From contig JACCIC010000048.1 in the NCBI GenBank assembly GCA_018907035.1, positions 2,584,001 through 2,648,000 of the forward strand: a stretch of DNA of 64,000 nt. The letters are read 5' to 3'. Both the position numbers and the translations under genes were made by a program. The notes under the pieces are model-generated. The model made no database searches. It saw only the letters and a list, made by a program, of their open reading frames with translations, and had not been told where the DNA came from. Source of the stretch: Sycobia sp. Sy_11 (Eukaryota > Arthropoda > Insecta > Hymenoptera > Epichrysomallidae). This document shows, one piece after another, positions 12,975-26,104 of the stretch; position 1 is the stretch's first letter, and every line of letters starts with the position of its first letter.

Positions 12975-13986
12975 GTGTGGATGTAGCAATTCTAACAGCG
13001 TGGGTAATTTCATTGGACAGGGAGGCGATCTCTTCATTGATTTGAAAGATCGATGATATGGGTCTGCATCGAAAGGCTGAGGTCTCTAGGTTTGAATTTG
13101 AGATGCAGCCAGTCGATGTGTTCTGTCTGTGACATGGGAGAGATGGGTGATGCATGGAAGACGAAGATCACCGGCCTGTGCTTTGAGCTCAGTGCACAGA
13201 TAACCCGGGTGTCGCTTAGGGGTGTGATATTTTTGGTAAGAAAAATATCGAGAATGTCTGGTGCGTGTTGTGGGGAGCGGGGAAAGTGGATAGGGGAGGG
13301 AGGAGGTTTCACTGTAAATGCATGACGAATTGTTTTTCTGAGGAGGGCGCGGCCGTTGCTGTTTCTGGAGCCGCAGCCCCAAGAGGGGTGCTTAGCATTT
13401 TGGTCCCCGACGATGATTGTGGAGGTGTTGTTGCTTAGAAGCAAGGTAAAATCTTTAAAGTTATTTTGGAGTTGTGGGGGGTTATAGCATGCAATTACCC
13501 TCAAGGGGCCTTTTTGGAAGGAAATTTCAACCCCTATTGTCTTGCAGATGGTGGTAGTTGTAATTCCACGGTGGCAGTGGGATTTGTGGACGAGTATTGC
13601 CACGGCCCCACCGTTAGAGTACTCTCTGTCCTTCCTATATATAATGTAGTTTGGAAGGAAGAGTTTGTGGGATGGGTTGAGGTGGGTCTCTGTGGTGCAG
13701 GCGATCCCGATGTTTTCCTCCTCCAGGAGTTGGAGGAACTCTAGGGATCTATTTCTGCAGAGGATGCCATGGGCGTTCCAGTTGAGGATTTTTACCTGGG
13801 GATTGGCAATTCTTGGGTCTGCAGAGAGTGGTGGTAATGTTCGTGACGAACTGCATTATGATGTTTTGCAGTTCGGATTCAATGGGAGGTGAGTTGATTT
13901 GCAACGGTGTTGCTGATGCTGCTCTGTTGCTCACTGTGCTCGCATATGTGGTGCGGATGGGGTTTGCCCGATTTTTGTCAAGATTG
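12975..13986 (-). mobile_element. Jockey-clade fragment (ORF1 end and endonuclease)
   Basis: On the reverse strand the end of ORF1 (13749..13934) overlaps the start of ORF2, whose AP-endonuclease domain follows. Both ends are cut: the left side stops soon after the endonuclease and the right side just before the end of ORF1. The flanking family E copy has lost about 100 bp at the site and shows no clear target duplication, so this copy was probably placed by rearrangement or followed by deletion. Confidence 0.8.
13034..13830 (-). pseudogene. Jockey ORF2 N-terminus: AP-type endonuclease domain
   Basis: Exonuclease-endonuclease-phosphatase fold of a Jockey-clade ORF2, the enzyme that nicks target DNA. 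Motifs seen in order are ILNWNAHGI near the start, TETHLNPSH, NGGAVAILVH, GDQNAKHPSWGC (canonical GDxNAKHxxWGC) and a C-terminal KHRPVIFVF in the place of the catalytic SDHxPV motif. The last motif has lost its aspartate (KH for DH). The frame stays open upstream of the GTG at 13603 to about 13810. The ORF2 start codon, ATG in copy D, is TTG here. RT is absent from this fragment, so it is inactive. Confidence 0.8.
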
Positions 13987-14096
13987 GATAATATATCTAT
14001 ATGTCAAATTTCAGAATAATCGGTTCAGTAGTTATTTGGTTATCGTGTACAAACAAAAACACGCTTTGTCTTTAGAAATTAGTATGATATGATGAT

Positions 14097-14398
14097 AGAC
14101 TCGACTTTAATTAGGCAAGGGTGGTTGACACAGTCAGATTGCACTTTACAAACAATTTTTTTCAGCTAATATTTTATTTTCAGATTAGTCTACGGGGGTG
14201 GCTGTATGCAAGGCCAGTCTGACTGTCATTATAATTTTTAATTTTAATTTTTATTATTTTTGTATATTCATGTTTTAATGTTAATATAGATATATATTGA
14301 TATTATTACGTATTATTTTCTATTGATTTAATTAGACTGTAAGACCAATGAAAATATTTATTAATTTGTATATAAGCAGTCGACACAAGTACAATTAA
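14097..14398 (+). mobile_element. Penelope-like element 3' UTR fragment inside a microsatellite tail
   Basis: It begins inside the hammerhead-containing UTR (TTTAATTAGGCAAGGGTGG). It contains one CAGTCTGACTGTC palindrome, and it ends with GACTGTAAGACCAATGAAA and the terminal GTCGACACAAGTACAATTA. It is flanked on both sides by AGTATGATATGATGA-like sequence, which is the microsatellite tail of E3. The PLE therefore inserted into that tail. Confidence 0.8.
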
Positions 14399-14399
14399 A

Positions 14400-14473
14400 G
14401 TATGATATGATATGATATGATGATTTGATATATATATATATATATATATATCATATCATCATATCATATCATA

Positions 14474-14515
<42 letters not shown>
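14400..14515. repeat. (TATGA)n, (TA)n, (TCATA)n and (TG)n
   Basis: This is the continuation of the E3 tail after the PLE insertion. It is followed by (TG)n at 14475..14515. Confidence 0.9.
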
Positions 14516-14518
<3 letters not shown>

Positions 14519-15229
14519 CAATCCTGTTTCAGCAACAAGCGCGAACGAGCTTCTATGTTCATATAATAACATACTGTTATAGTAATTTAAATGCACAAAT
14601 GAGCCTTGCTTACATGTGAAAATCTATACAGTTTAATTGTTATGATATATATTACATATATTACGATATGAAGAATCAGGTAGAGAATTTTGGTTTGATT
14701 ATCATTTCCTGCGTTAATCACGAAATTAAACATTACAAATTTCTTCGCTTCTCGACCAAACTTTACGGTTTTCCTTTGATTCTCAAATATGCTTTGTACG
14801 AGAAAATCCTCAGATTTTTTCATTTTGAAAAAAGTATTTTGTTTAATCAGAAGCTCGTGTCTATATAAAAATAAAAAAAAAAATTCGATAAACTCCTTTT
14901 GTTAATATTTAAAAGAAAAAACAGACAAACAAATAAGCAAACAGATAACACGTAATAAATAAAGTAAAAAAAACTTGCAGTCTGGTAAACACTCGAGTTT
15001 TAATAACTATTTTTTCCTCAATTGAGAAAATATGTATATTTGGATTCGCCGATTAAAGATATCACTGAGAACGTACGTAGGTGCAAGGAAAAGAATTCGA
15101 AAGTATATAAAAGTAAAATCACATATCTAGGAGAGCTATAAAATTCCCGTTGATTTCCTCGTATAAGAAAATCTCAATCCCTCCGGCGAAATATATCCCA
15201 TCGAATAAAAAATCAACGAATAATCGAGG

Positions 15230-15570
15230 AATCGAGCATTAATAATCCATCTGTGTCGACTCACACACGCGCCTGCGCGCATGACTCATGGCGTCAGAAT
15301 GTCCGCGGAGCTCGCGGCCGCGGCGCTATCTCTTTTTCCGCGCGGATTGAATGTACATCGGCATCATTGGTCATCGGAAGTCACGCCTGTGATGATGATA
15401 TTGATGATGGGATTACGAAAAAATAGAGTGAAAAAATCCGACGAACGCCAGTGTTCACGAAGACGAGTTTATACGAGCATAGGTACCGGTAGGAACTGTG
15501 ACAACAGGCTACAGATAAGGATTGGATGTGACTCGAATGTGACTGTTGACACTTACTACGCCGAATCGAC
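15230..15570. promoter_or_regulatory. CpG-rich island of unknown role
   Basis: About 340 bp with many CpG dinucleotides and GC-rich words (GCGCCTGCGCGC, GAGCTCGCGGCCGCGGCGC) in a region otherwise about 70 percent AT. A plus-strand frame of 109 codons (15281..15610) crosses it without a recognisable domain. It could be a promoter or a 5' exon. No splice or transcript evidence is available. Confidence 0.3.
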
Positions 15571-16553
15571 GAGGACTATAATAAGTACTATCCGTCACTA
15601 TCCCTACTAATTAAGCACAGGCGATTATATTCGCATGAGTCATATTGGTCATGTATAGGTTAGCCCATTTTTCTCATCTGTCATGCGTTCGGCAATGCCT
15701 AGTAATGCGTGCATATGTGCTAGTTGGACGAAACGTCTGCACTTATAGGTCTTCATTCGCATAGATCTTTTGTTTATACGTATTAATTTATGTGCTCTAT
15801 ATATAATATACAAATCTAACTTTTAGACTTTATAATATACAAATTTAACAATGATATAAAAATAATATACAAATCTAACATTCAGCTTTAAGCTTTGAAA
15901 GCGCAGCGATCGTGTTATAATGCATTTGCGTCACACGCCGCTAGGCAGTCCAACAATTTTTCGATGTCAAGATGGAAATGAAAAAGCACAGAGCAACTCA
16001 TTTTAAGAGTGCTCCATACCGCGATCCCAGCGCCACGATGAACTATTAAAACGGAAATGGAAATGTGTAAATCGTAGATTTCGTTTTGCGTCCTCATTTT
16101 ACATTTTACAATGTTGAAACAAATTTTATACGAATCTTTGAAAAATTCTACAATTGGGGGTATCCCTTACTGCTTTCATAATATGTTTCAAAGTTACTTT
16201 AAAAAAATAAGAAAATGTTTATCTAACTGTCGTCTGCACTATAGACATCGCCGCTTTGCAGTAACATTAAATAACAACAAATATTATAAATTTTATACGT
16301 ATAGTACAGATCAAACTTGGATAGCCCCGGATGTAGAATTGAATAATGAATCGAATGAACTTTGTTTCATCTTTCTATTCATAGAATTGAGGGAGTAAAA
16401 CGAAATATAAGATTTTATTATGGTTATAATGCAAGTTGTCAATTCTGTAGATAAAAAAGTGAGAACTTTAATTTCTGATTTTTTGAATAGATGGCGCTGA
16501 AGAAAATATTCAATGCCGTACAAATCAAATAAAGAATTATGAAGCCTGGTGCA

Positions 16554-16555
<2 letters not shown>

Positions 16556-16613
<58 letters not shown>
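16556..16613. repeat. (TA)n microsatellite
   Basis: About 58 bp of uninterrupted TA. Confidence 0.95.
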
Positions 16614-16618
<5 letters not shown>

Positions 16619-18725
16619 TAAATACACACATGCATATATGCATGCATGCAAATCCATTGCAAACATAGTAACGTAATACGGAAATTTGAAATTACAGGGA
16701 GGTGCAAGATGTACGAGCTTGAGCCAATAAATATCTATAAAAATATAATAGGAAAGTAATTGTTCTTTTCCTAACCTAAAGTATATATAATATTTATGTA
16801 GGCAAAAATGTTATTATTGCCTACGCAGATTTAATATTTATATACATCCTAAAAATTTTTTATAATCTTTTTTTATGACAACTAAAGCACTTTAATTCCC
16901 AAAATTTCAAACATTTTTATTTTTTTTGCAGGATAGTCTTTTAGCTACGATTAAAACTCATAATTTTAGGAGGAAATGAGAGTCTTGAGTATTCAAAACG
17001 TGTAATTGATGCATTTGAGTTATTACTTCGATATGCACTCCTATTATATAAAACGGATAAGAAAAAGTAACGTGAAAAGAATATATAATTTTTAATTCAA
17101 ATGTAAAATATCATGAAACCATCATTATTTTGGAATGTAGAAGAGTATGATTGTGTATTTATAGTACTGAATTTTGTGTAAGGAGTAAGTACAACTCCTA
17201 AATTAATATATTATATTATAAATATTTAAATATGTAGTTATCTATATAAAGCAATTTTTAAATTTATTCTTATATTACACATCATTATACAGTGATTGGC
17301 ACTTTGTATAATTTATACAATTTATATAATAAACAGCTTTTATAGAAACTTTTTGTAAGAAAACTGTTACAGATTCAAATATTAAAATAATTTTTAATGA
17401 AGTAACACTATTTGACAATAGCACTTATATATTAGAAATTACTATCTTTTTCAATAAGTATCTTTTCAATAGTTTCATTACTATCTATTCAATAGGTAAT
17501 TATAAAAATTTTATTTTAAAATATATTCTTGTTCGGCTAAAGTTTTCTTTAGTATTTCATACATTGTAATTTTTTGGAATAAATATGTCAGATTAAATAA
17601 AGTCAATATGTCAAAATACAAAAATTATATATTCATATATTACAGATTATATTATAATATATATATAAATATAATATAATTATAATTATCATATAATTAC
17701 AAATTATATATTATATATACATATATTCCCGCCAAAAATATCACGATATATAATATAGAAATATTTTTTGTAAAAACATATATATATATATTGTTTTTCA
17801 ATAATTATAATGTAGAATATAATATGCCATTATATTTAGAAGCTGTACTTGCTCTCTATGTACAAACCAATCCTATTAAATATACAATCATACTGTTCTG
17901 CTTACTTTCCCAGAAGATGGTGATTTTATATTTTTCATTTAAAGTAAAAATTATATATTCTTTCCACTCTAATTTTTCACTATTTTGCATATTGGACACT
18001 TTGCAACTAAAATAATAGTTATCTTTGTTGCATTAACATCAGATTATATCTATAATATTAATATTATCGCTTACGAACAATCAAACCGCCCCCTTCAAAA
18101 CTCTAATTTATCATTATTTTTATAATTATTTATACTTTAAATGACCCTTTAAAATTAAAAATAAAGAAGGCCATACGTATTATACGATTTGTTTAATTAT
18201 TAATACGTAATAAATTAATATGTTTGTACTATTACCTTATTTTTATTTTCTTTACATATAAGAATCTTATTATATAAATATAAATACTTCATACCCTCGT
18301 GTCCCACTCTGGGGAAGGGGAGATGAAGCAAATTGTCTTTTGGGAAGCTTTACATTTTTGATGATTGATGAACTGAACTTATTTGAATTTTGGGTGCCCG
18401 TCATGTCTCGTCTGTATATAGCCGTTTGTCCCTACTTTTTTAACGAAATATATACTGATATAAATTATATATATATATATTAATTTGCCATTAATAATTA
18501 ATAATTTCTATTGAATTATTGTTTACATGTTTATTTAATTAATCATTAAATTACAATTATTATTGAAATAAAATTTTAATTAGCTATTATTTTTAATTCA
18601 TAAAAAGTTAAATATGGAGATAATTAACATTTTAGGAGAGAAAAGAATAATCCATTAGAATACATGACCAAGAATTGTATCAAGACCCATCTCCATTCAT
18701 CAGGTAATCGTTATGTTGATATCTG

Positions 18726-18726
<1 letters not shown>

Positions 18727-18780
<54 letters not shown>
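18727..18780. repeat. (TA)n microsatellite
   Basis: About 54 bp of uninterrupted TA. The flank at 18785..19080 is less AT-rich unique sequence without a recognised gene. Confidence 0.95.
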
Positions 18781-18783
<3 letters not shown>

Positions 18784-19289
18784 TATCGGATCAGCTGTAG
18801 GACATTTGTCGAGAGGTTGGGTCGACTCAGTTCGGATTTGTGGTTCATTCGTTTAGAAAATCGTAAACACTAGCATGCTGTCTATCAAATCGTAGACAAT
18901 GCGATGTTGCCACTACATTTTACACGATTTTGGAAACAGTATTGAACGAATTGATAGAATACACCAGCTGCCAGCGCAATGATACGATTTGCGCGAACGT
19001 GGATCGTGATGCCCGTAATACAGTTATTGACCATATACTCAAATACATGATTCCTTTATCTGATCATTACAGTTTAAGTATGACAAAGTAATTCGTCAAC
19101 ACAAGCTATTGTATTAATTAAAAATAATGATTAATTAAATTTTCATTTAGTTGAAAATAATACCTTATTAAATATATATATATACATATATCGATAAAAA
19201 TTAAAAAGTAATTATAAATTATTACAAGTTAATTAAAAAATATCTCAACCCTGAGATATGTATACTTAAGAGTATATATATTTTAATGT

Positions 19290-19795
19290 GGATTCATAAA
19301 TACTTTTATCGGTCTTACAGCCTTTATACAATAAAATATTATACTAATAGAATGACAGTCAGACTGTCCTAGTTTATAGTAACCCCCATAAAATTGAAAA
19401 TACAAATTACTAATAACAGATAAAATAAAAAATCAATTAAATTAAAAATTAAAAATTAAAAATAATACAAATAAAGTAATCTATATTCTATGTTAATAAA
19501 GGAGAATCTGATTCCCCCCAACAGCTTAAATTTAAATTTACTTTTCATTTCCGACGTTTTGAACAGTTCCGGCTCATCTTCAAGGACTAAACTCTAATAT
19601 AATTTACTTCATTCTAACTTTTTTATTTATTTTTTATTTAATTTAATTTTTATTTTACTATTTAGTTGTAACTTCTATTTCAGATTGTACGGTGGTGATT
19701 ATAAATAAGGACGGCCCGATACTCATTATATTAGTATATTATATTATTGTAGAAAAACTGTAAGACCGATAAAAATTTTTATCAATTTACAGTCG
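19290..19795. mobile_element. Diverged Penelope-derived inverted element
   Basis: The ends are inverted copies of the PLE 3' terminus. TTTTATCGGTCTTACAG lies near 19303 on the left, and its complement CTGTAAGACCGATAAAA lies near 19768 on the right. Next to each lies a form of the CAGTCAGACTGTC palindrome, intact at about 19353 and decayed at about 19710. Between them a degenerate hammerhead-like region is on the reverse strand (about 19555..19600). No coding sequence is left. It is a second, older PLE subfamily with the same inverted-dimer layout as 33375..35557. Confidence 0.65.
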
Positions 19796-19799
19796 AATT

Positions 19800-22640
19800 C
19801 TCTACCTTTTCAACTGAAGCATTTGCTTCAGATATATGCTAAATACTTCTTGGTATCAGATATGCTCAATCCACTCGACACAGCTTCATCTTATATATGT
19901 GCATATTCAAAATGTGTACTAAATTCACTGCACAATCTCAGCGCCAATAATTAAGAAGTTAATGAAATGAATTATAAACTCATAAAATTCAATAAATCAA
20001 GAAAAGAAATCAAAATAGAAGTCTTAAGGTCATCTGCTCATTCAAACAGCACTGAAAATCGTATTGCCAGCAAAGCAGCCAAAGAAGCAGTTCTAATACA
20101 GCGTAAAAAATAAAATATAACGACGCCGCAAATATGTTAATACGAAAAAGAATGGCACTACATGCGATAGAAAGATATTGTAATAACATATGGATAGAGG
20201 AAAAAAAAACAATAAAGAGAAATTTTTTTCGAACCAAGTTAAATTTTACAATAATAGTTATTTATTTTTGAAAGTTCTTAATATTCTAAAAACATATCAA
20301 ACTCGCCTAGTTATTTTGCTTTTCTTAAAAAATTTATTATAAATGTATACTTAGTCATTAGTTTTATTTTTTAAGTAGTTAAAAATTGAATAAATTTTTA
20401 TTATTTATTAGACCAAATTTCTGAATCTAAAATTTATGTTCCTCGAAAAAAGTCCTATTTTCGTAACATAGATGGGGGCTACGCTGTGATTTTATCACCA
20501 AGCCACGTAGAACCTAAACTTGCGAATGTATCTTTTTATAAAATGTTCTATATCATATTTAATTTTAAATAAATGAAATATACAAATTGGTTTTTAAACG
20601 TAGTATTTTTATTATTTATAGTTATTATATCATTTTCATATTGTAATTAAATTTTTGGTCATTCTTACTGTTGCAGGTTGAAATTTTAATTGCAATATTT
20701 ATTGTAAAAACTAAGTAAGAAAAAATGATAATAAAAAATCAACTACGACTCTTAAAATATTAATACAAAGATCTTATTTAACCGATAATTAAAAAAAAAA
20801 ACAATAATTAAGCATAAATAAATAAAAAAAATGTTAAAAATCCATTTTTAAAAAAATGGTTAACAAGTTTAATTAAACGGTAAAAAAAGAAATAACAGAG
20901 AAAAATTTAACTAAAAGTTAAAACATAAAACTATGCCCAGAAAATAATAAATATGAAAAATATTAAAATATAAAATATAAACAAATTATACTCCAATGAG
21001 CAAAAACATCCGACTAAGTTTAGGTAATCTGGAGGTATCCCCGCTAAAAGGATCGATTCAATTTCAGGTAACATTATATCATATTATGTTGCAAAATTCA
21101 GAAGGGATTTTATATAAGACCTATATATTTATCTATATTTGGAACACTGCATCAGACAAATGACACAATCTTTATTCGAATTTGTTTTTTAAATTTTTTA
21201 ATATAAATCGATAAAAACAATTGAAATTTGTTTTCAAATATTATATAATTTTTATTAATTTATTATTTTCTAAAATACGCCTCTTTAGAATAAGTAATTT
21301 AAAAATAATTTAATACAATAAATAAAATAATCTATTTTAGATAAATATCAAATAATGATTTAATTATTTTTTAAATTACGTAATTTTATATTAAGAATAG
21401 TCTAGAGTGCCATTATGTTCCATATAATTAGTATTTTTATATTCTTTACCTGATAGAATCAAGTACGGTTCTGTCAAATTATAGATTACCATACCAATTT
21501 TAAATTAAAAATACAGATTTATAAGATAAAATTTAAAAAAAAATAATACAATAAAAATGTAATTGTAAAGAAAAAAGTGCACGGCAATCCTGACAAATTC
21601 AAATTTATTTAGATAATACGCAAAACTATAAAAATTAATATTTTTATTTACTACTTTCATATTATAGCATTGCAATAACAAAACTAATATTTTGTACATA
21701 AAGCCAATAAAATGAAAATATTGAATTTCTTTATATCTAAAAATTATACGTGTAAAGAATGTCAACTTGGTTTTCTATAAAATGACGAAGAAAAATTCCT
21801 TAGATTACATTCCTGGTACTAAAAAATAATTCCAAATTTAAGTGTAGAAAAAAGAAGTTATAATGGCTGATTTATTGCGCAAGAATAGATTAAAAGTAGA
21901 ATTTCACAGGAATACTAAAAAATTAGAAACAAATCAAAGAATGACCAACAAAAGCTGAAAAAATACTTTCAGAACAGAATCGAAAATTAGCGTTATACAT
22001 CACCTCGTAGGCATCTAATAATTTTGAGTAAGCTGAAATCTAGTCACTACGAACTAAAAATAATTGAACTATTATGGTTATAAAATAGACAAATCTTAGA
22101 ATGAAAAATTTCAACATTGTTATAGTAAAATTAAGAAAAAGGTATAAGCTAGGTCCTTTTATTTCTGTCTAGTAAATAATAATTTTATTTCAAATGCAAG
22201 TTTTAATTACTATACTGCAAGAAAGTAATATTTATAGAATAATAATTTATTATGTTATTTGTTTAATAAAAAATAATTTAATAGAATACATAAACTAACA
22301 GTTTGAAAGAATTATAAAATAATAAAGTCTATTGTGTATTGGATTTTGTCATCCCAAAAATTAAGTATAATAATTAATTTTACAATTGTTGACCTTAAAC
22401 AGACAATTTTGTATATCTAAATTTTTGAAAAAAAAAAAATTAATTTGAAAATATTATTCGCTGTTATCTTTATACTTATTTCAATATTCATAATTAAAAG
22501 ACCCCATTCTATTTATTAATGAAATAATTAATATCATTTAATTTTTTATCATTTTTTTTGTAACATTCCATAAACCAAAGTTTCGTATAAAATTGTGTAA
22601 ATCATTGGCAAACAAGTTTTGATATAAACTCAATATGAAC
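19800..22640. other. AT-rich unique sequence, nothing recognised
   Basis: Very AT-rich, with short low-complexity frames only (for example 20010..20237 and 21505..21765 on the reverse strand). I see no genes, repeats or element ends. Confidence 0.6.
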
Positions 22641-22641
22641 T

Positions 22642-22642
<1 letters not shown>

Positions 22643-22721
<79 letters not shown>
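22643..22721. repeat. (TA)n microsatellite
   Basis: About 79 bp of uninterrupted TA, the longest pure TA tract in the first half of the window. Confidence 0.95.
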
Positions 22722-22725
<4 letters not shown>

Positions 22726-22942
22726 CGTTTGCGACCACCACGGTTCTTGACATTTTGAGTAAGTAATTTGGTTAGAAATTAGGAGTATGGAGATTATATA
22801 TGTTAATGTGTGTGTAGATACGCATACATATATGCGTATTTCAATCAAACGCTGGATGTCGAGCTGATGTTTCTTTATTACTGCTCGTCTCCTAGTATCC
22901 TTATCTTCTACACTTAAATATACTATATATATATATGCATGC

Positions 22943-23035
22943 ATAAATTAATAAATATTTCCATCAGTGTTACAGTCCAATATAAATTAAAATTAATACA
23001 TAATAATATCAATACATATACATATCAAAATTAAT
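22943..23035 (-). mobile_element. Small PLE terminus fragment
   Basis: AATTAATAAATATTTCCATC, a GTTACAGTCCAAT segment and AATAATATCAATACATA match the terminal part of the reverse-oriented PLE at about 25700..25790. The coding part is absent. Confidence 0.55.
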
Positions 23036-23052
23036 ACACATATATATGCATA

Positions 23053-23088
<36 letters not shown>

Positions 23089-23108
23089 GTGCGTTTGTAT
23101 GTGTGTAA

Positions 23109-23161
<53 letters not shown>
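23053..23161. repeat. (TC)n and (TA)n microsatellites
   Basis: (TC)n at 23053..23088 and (TA)n at 23112..23161. Confidence 0.95.
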
Positions 23162-23164
<3 letters not shown>

Positions 23165-23483
23165 AACTTCTTGTGACAAATGATCAACTACTCCGCTACT
23201 TATTTCATAAGAATATTATAAAATATAAATTTTGTATGGATCATTTATAATTTACATATTTAACTTGGGCTACTACGGCCCTGATTAATATTAGAACAAT
23301 CGATAAAACAGAACAGCATTTTTTGTACACTTCAAGTTCCGTAAACTTCCACAGTATATTAAAAATCAGGCGCTTCAATCGATTTTAACTTCCGCCAGAG
23401 GTATGGAGTACTCTTAATCTAATATCACTTGAGTAACTTCAGTGACCTCTAATTTAATATAGAAAAAGTTACAAGACAGCAGT

Positions 23484-23608
<125 letters not shown>

Positions 23609-23609
23609 A

Positions 23610-25179
23610 TAGGGGTTGCGTAATAATAGTTAATATAATTTGAAAAAAATTTTGCTTCACTTACCAACTAGCTAACGATTATGCCAAAAATCTTTCACGC
23701 GTTTCCATTGTTTTCAGCAGAGATTATTAGATTGACGATTAGAAAAGGTTCAACAATACAAAAAGCATCTTATCTTAGAGACAATTTTTAGTAAAAGTTG
23801 ATTTAATCAGTACCAATGAGAACATACCATTTCAAATTCATAAAAGGCGTTTCAAATCACTCGTCTACAATATTTATAGCGCTTGAGTTAGCAGAAACTG
23901 TTAAAATTTTAGGACTTTATTGCATCCTACAGAAGTAATACAATACAACAATAAGTGATAAATAAAGTGATTTAAGTAATAAAGTTTATAAATTGAATTT
24001 ATGTAAATTAGGAAATACAATTACAAAAAGTTCAATGTAATTTAAAAAACGTCAGGAAAAGTATCCAATACTCGAACAAAACAAAAAGTGGATCCAGTAC
24101 TTGGACAGTTCCGAAAAATTAAAATTACCTAGATGATTGATTATAATAATCGGTCAAAAATTAGAGCCTTTACGTTTCAGTAATCATATTAAAATTACTT
24201 TAATTATCATGATATATTATCATCATCCCCGAGATCGAGCAACCACCAAGTCGCATCGTTTGCACTTCTCATACAATTCATCAATACCTTTGAAATTAAT
24301 AAGAAGCATAAAGAACTTATTTCCCACTAACAAACCCAATGTATATAAATAATAATATCATAATCAATAACATCCATTATTTTTTTAATAATTATAATTG
24401 TTAATTACTTGAAAGTTAGATGTCCTATTATAGGTTCCACTTTTTCATCTTTACATTTATGCTCGGACGAGTTTATCCATTTATTTTCGAGTTAAAATCC
24501 CTTATATTTGCATGATCTTCTATCTACTCGGACATATCTTTGTAAATATGAATTGTTTCATTCCTTTATATTGTGTAATAGATTCGAATGGATCGGTTTA
24601 ATAAAGTTATATGAAAGAAAGCCATTTAATGTTTTTCATTTTCACTAATTACCTACTTACTCACTTTTTTATTATGAAAATTCATTTTAAGTTTAAATTT
24701 CGGTTTTTTAAAATTCAGATCAAGTAATAAATAGTAGGCATTTTCTATATACTCTCCGAGTATAGAAGAGAAACCAAAAGCCCTATCTGAGTACTACGAC
24801 AATGGAATGTTTTCTACAATACTATTAAATTTTTTCTTCAATTTATATTCTAGTATTTGTTAAAATAGTGTAAAAATATTTAAATATTATGTTAAAAATA
24901 GTACAATTATAAAAAGATAAAATATACATAATAAAATTGTCCTTCAAAAAAACATTATGTTTCGTTTTATATGTTTATCTGTATATTAGGTACTTTACCT
25001 TAATAATTGAAATTTATAGTTAATATTACAATATAATTGAAGTTTAATAGTTACAATCAGTTTAAAAGTATAATTGCAAGATCAAATTTTCTAACCAATA
25101 TATGTCTATTCTCATGTATAAAAACCGTTAACAAGAGAGAAAAATTAGTAGAATAAAGTTATATACGTACATACAAATT

Positions 25180-25212
<33 letters not shown>

Positions 25213-25670
25213 ACACATACTTCTCTAAATCCCCTACGAAGATTAACAACATTGAAGCCATGGTTGAAGAACAGCGCGATTGAGGCACATCAGACTGAAA
25301 TAAACAACTTTCGAACAAGAACACTATTTGAAAATAACATGCGTATGCAAAACATTAGTAGAGATAAACAATAGCTATATTGCCATTCCTCCAGCGCCCA
25401 TAGACCGCTGATTTTAGTGTTCGGAATGGTATTACTCTTCCTATGAAAAGTCGATATATTAAAATAACAAGATAAGAAATTCTGCTTTTTTCATTCTTTA
25501 AAGTATATCTAATTCATTCTACTTTTAATATGCTAAACCATTCAAAATTTATCTACTGAAAAAGATTATATACGTAAAACATTACGTAAGAGATTCCTAA
25601 ATTGAATTCATATGATATATGCAGGAACATCGATTGTTACACAGATTTTTATACGAATATATGTAAAATA
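23610..25670. other. AT-rich unique sequence
   Basis: No gene recognised. The 71-codon frame at 24137..24352 lacks any domain. An (AC)n(GC)n(AC)n tract lies at 25181..25216. Confidence 0.6.
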
Positions 25671-26104
25671 ATTTAATTGTACTTTTGTCAACTGCTTATA
25701 TACAAATTAATAAATATTTTTTCATTGGTCTTACAGTCCAATCAAATCAATCGAAAACAATACGTAACAATATCAATACATATCTATATTAACATTAATA
25801 CATCAATACACATAAATAATAAAAATAAATATTAAATTATAATGACAGTCAGACTGTCCTTATTTACAGTCACCCTCGTAGACTAATTTGAAAATAAAAT
25901 ATTAGCTGAAAAAATTTATTTTTTGTTAGTAAAGTGCAGTCTGACTGTCCCCAACATCCTTACCTAATTGAAGATAAAAACGCTACACTTCCTCATCAAG
26001 GACTAAACTAAACCTTATATTCTAATCTATATATACCCATCCCCACCACCAAATTTAGTAAATTCAATATAAATTCCCCCTCTACACAAACTGTCCAAAA
26101 CCAA

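Larger units (their letters stand above)
11548..14096 (+). mobile_element. Family E copy E3, forward, with Jockey fragment inside
   Basis: It starts with CTAGCATCCCCTGTCTCGGC. The order is then AT tract (11761..11826), minisatellite (about 11840..12250), AATACCGTGAATATTTTCG block (12375), (GA)n (12697..12729), AACCTGAAGAAC block (12817), and the CTTTAAGCGGACTACTTTGA block (12920). After a Jockey fragment (12975..13986) the tail resumes (CGGTTCAGTAGTTATTTGG, about 14021) and ends in TTAGTATGATATGATGA. About 100 bp of the family consensus is missing at the Jockey insertion. It is the best single guide to the element order. Confidence 0.65.
14520..18726. other. Long non-coding AT-rich stretch
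   Basis: No recognisable genes or transposon proteins. Exceptions to the plain composition are the GC-rich island at 15230..15570 and (TA)n at 16556..16613. The frames at 16111..16398, 15281..15610 and 17791..18015 match nothing I know. Confidence 0.6.

Noticed and set aside
13053..13892. Plus-strand frames over the Jockey endonuclease region
   Set aside because: They are shadows of the reverse-strand endonuclease and ORF1 frames, which carry recognisable motifs.
15281..15610. 109-codon frame across the CpG island
   Set aside because: GC-rich DNA lacks stop codons by chance. The translation shows no motif, so the island is listed only as possibly regulatory.
16111..16398. 95-codon plus-strand frame
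   Set aside because: No recognisable domain, AT-driven composition and no splice or neighbour support. It may be chance.
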